Shown: positions 15,670 through 16,990 of the stretch, piece by piece | How the letters are laid out: the number at the start of each line of letters is the position of its first letter | Position numbering within the stretch: the stretch's first letter is position 1 | DNA from: JAWPMV01 sp038527215 | Lineage (GTDB): Bacteria; Bacteroidota; Bacteroidia; J057 | NCBI GenBank assembly: GCA_038527215.1 | Contig: JBCBGC010000159.1 | Location: 1 to 16,990, forward strand | Reading direction: 5' to 3' | DNA length: 16,990 nt | Notes under the pieces: generated by a model | Seen by the model: only the letters and a program-made list of their open reading frames with translations | Told to the model about the DNA's origin: nothing | Database searches by the model: none | Program-made: the position numbers and the translations under genes

Positions 15670-15852
15670 ATGGCCTCTAAAAAACCCATTACTGCCCCTC
15701 CTGCCAGCTCCCTTGCTAAATCAAAATCTGTTTCTAAAACCCTGCAAGGGCCCGTGGGCATTGTGGAGGAATACGAAACCATCCAGAAGATGCTGGATGG
15801 AGAAGCACCTCAATGGATCCTTCCGCCCAATCCCAAAATCCAAATCTCCTAA
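15670..15852 (+). CDS. Small hypothetical protein (60 residues)
   Basis: I do not recognise this protein. The N-terminal third is rich in Lys, Ser, Pro and Ala (KKPITAPPASSLAKSKS) and looks disordered. The second half has an amphipathic stretch (VGIVEEYETIQKMLDGE) and a Trp-containing end (APQWILPPNP). There is no signal peptide, membrane helix or Cys. It starts 35 bases after the putative peptidase and ends 28 bases before the 361-residue gene, so it is probably in the same transcript. Possible roles are a chaperone, immunity or adaptor protein, or an exported tag-bearing peptide; none has direct support. Its position in an otherwise tight operon is the main reason to believe it is real. Confidence 0.6.
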   Translation: MASKKPITAPPASSLAKSKSVSKTLQGPVGIVEEYETIQKMLDGEAPQWILPPNPKIQIS

Positions 15853-15880
15853 TTATTTAACATCCTAAAACACAAATCAT

Positions 15881-16966
15881 ATGTTTAGAACCATCGTTGG
15901 TAATGGCTCCAATAGAATCCAAAGGGCCAATCACCTTTTTTGCTCGCATCCTGCGCAACTAAGTGCGATGATGGAGCAATACTGGAATGGCCGGATGCTC
16001 AATGCCGCTAACCCCCGAACTAATCAAAGTAACAGCCTGGGTAGTCCTCAAAGGCGTAGTGAAGTCGGGGCCTATCCCTTGAATTATTTGTTGAATACCT
16101 GGGGGGCAGATAGCTTTATTTCCAGGAACGCTCCAAACGACAATCTGTATTGGCTGCATCTCATTTATGCGTACATGATTGAGAATACCCGCCTCTACGA
16201 AATCTTTAAAAAAGTCGTAACAGCTTATCTCGTGGGAGAGAAGTTAGGCGTGCCCGTGGGAGAAGCGCAAAGCTGGTTACGCAATACGGAAGAATTGTTT
16301 TTTTCCGACCCTTCCCCTTTTGCGGTTTACAACGTACGGAGTCGCCTTCGTCCTGATGTTGAAGCTACCAGGCGCAATGCGTATTTCCGAATGTTTGGCA
16401 TGGATCTGAATCATGGTCAAGCGGATAACCAGGCTTATCCCTTCCACAAAGCCGGAGCTGCCAACCGGGATTTCGTTTCGACCCTGGAAGACTTTATGCA
16501 AGAGGTTTGGGTGGGCATCTCAAATACCAGTAATACCAGCGGTGCAAACCGGACTGACAATGCCGCCATCGCCAATTTTGCCCGCCAGCTACACGATATG
16601 CTCAACGACCGACGGCTCAATGGCAACCTCGCCAGAGAAGAATTCTACTTCGTGTCTATGATGTCCTGGTTCCATCTTACCCTGGAATTTAACTCCCCTA
16701 TCCTTACCTCCCTGCGGGCGGAAGGTTCCCGGGAGGATCAGCGGCTGTTGCGCATGGCCGAGCGGGTAGGTTTACCTTCTCATGCCAAAGCCTATGACTT
16801 CTTTCAATTGGCAGATCCTTTAGCCAGAATCCTCATTCAGATTGAGTTGGGGAATTTTAATGATGAGAACAATGTACCGCTGCTGTTCGCTGATGGACCC
16901 TTGGAAAGAGATATGCGAACCATTATTACAATTCCCCAACTCAATCTGAATGAGGATTCTGGCTAA
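15881..16966 (+). CDS. Hypothetical 361-residue helical protein
   Basis: I do not recognise a family. The protein has no signal peptide or clear membrane helix. The N-terminal 60 residues are polar and Asn/Ser-rich (NAANPRTNQSNSLGSPQRRS), and a second polar loop lies at about 213-227 (ISNTSNTSGANRTDN). The rest is helical with many aromatics, for example LYWLHLIYAYMIENTRLYEI (89-108), FARQLHDMLNDRR (233-245) and YFVSMMSWFHLTLEF (256-270). No catalytic motif is certain; isolated His and Asp residues (NHGQAD, 177-182) are not diagnostic. It is the last full gene of the cassette, 28 bases after the 60-residue gene, with a typical AT-rich leader (AACATCCTAAAACACAAATC) and ATG at 15881. The stop at 16964-16966 lies 24 bases from the window edge, so further operon genes may follow. 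It could be an effector or structural partner of the 822-residue protein; this is inference. Confidence 0.82.
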   Translation: MFRTIVGNGSNRIQRANHLFCSHPAQLSAMMEQYWNGRMLNAANPRTNQSNSLGSPQRRSEVGAYPLNYLLNTWGADSFISRNAPNDNLYWLHLIYAYMIENTRLYEIFKKVVTAYLVGEKLGVPVGEAQSWLRNTEELFFSDPSPFAVYNVRSRLRPDVEATRRNAYFRMFGMDLNHGQADNQAYPFHKAGAANRDFVSTLEDFMQEVWVGISNTSNTSGANRTDNAAIANFARQLHDMLNDRRLNGNLAREEFYFVSMMSWFHLTLEFNSPILTSLRAEGSREDQRLLRMAERVGLPSHAKAYDFFQLADPLARILIQIELGNFNDENNVPLLFADGPLERDMRTIITIPQLNLNEDSG

Positions 16967-16990
16967 AGGATCTGCCAATTGAAAGAAGTC

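Noticed and set aside
1..16990. CRISPR array, insertion sequence, prophage, tRNA or rRNA
   Set aside because: No regularly spaced repeats, transposase or integrase motifs, terminal repeats or tRNA-like cloverleaf were seen.

Overview
The window looks like a chromosomal segment of a Bacteroidota bacterium, probably a marine or environmental member of the Saprospiria/Lewinella-like group. This rests on gene style: LytS/LytTR two-component genes, caspase-like proteases, a 7TM-DISM/AraC membrane regulator, TPR lipoprotein-type sensors, AT-rich untranslated leaders without clear Shine-Dalgarno sequences, and roughly 50% GC. Lineage is inferred from style, not from a marker gene.

Left part (1-5676, all minus strand). 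This is a tight four-gene cluster. In transcription order it holds a LytTR response regulator (5676-4927), a 683-residue caspase-family (C14-like) protein (4889-2838), a lipoprotein/TPR/LytS-type sensor histidine kinase (2783-693), and a second caspase-family protein that runs off the left edge (658-1). Gaps are 37, 54 and 34 bases, so co-transcription is likely. The two caspase proteins are paralogues, and both keep the His and Cys of the catalytic dyad. The layout suggests a membrane sensor system coupled to cytosolic caspase-like proteases.

Middle part (5677-11568). A gene-free stretch of about 670 bases is followed by a small single-pass membrane protein with a coiled coil (6347-6616), convergent with an RhlE-type DEAD-box helicase (7881-6637). 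Divergent from the helicase is a rightward run: a DUF3820-like small protein, an exported NTF2-like protein and an exported TPR protein. A membrane-bound one-component regulator follows (9740-11440; DISMED-like sensor, 7 TM segments, AraC HTH), closed by a strong intrinsic terminator at 11533-11568.

Right part (11569-16966, plus strand). A 340-base leader with a near-perfect dyad (11833-11850) precedes four apparently co-transcribed genes. The first encodes an 822-residue protein of alternating acidic and strongly cationic amphipathic blocks. The second, translationally coupled by an 8-base overlap, encodes a 421-residue HExxH gluzincin-like putative metallopeptidase. The third and fourth encode a 60-residue protein and a 361-residue protein, both unrecognised. 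This cassette is the best candidate for an undescribed system. The first protein looks like an antimicrobial-peptide-like or membrane-active module masked by acidic pro-regions, and its partner could be a processing protease. That reading is inference; no secretion-system structural gene is present in the window.
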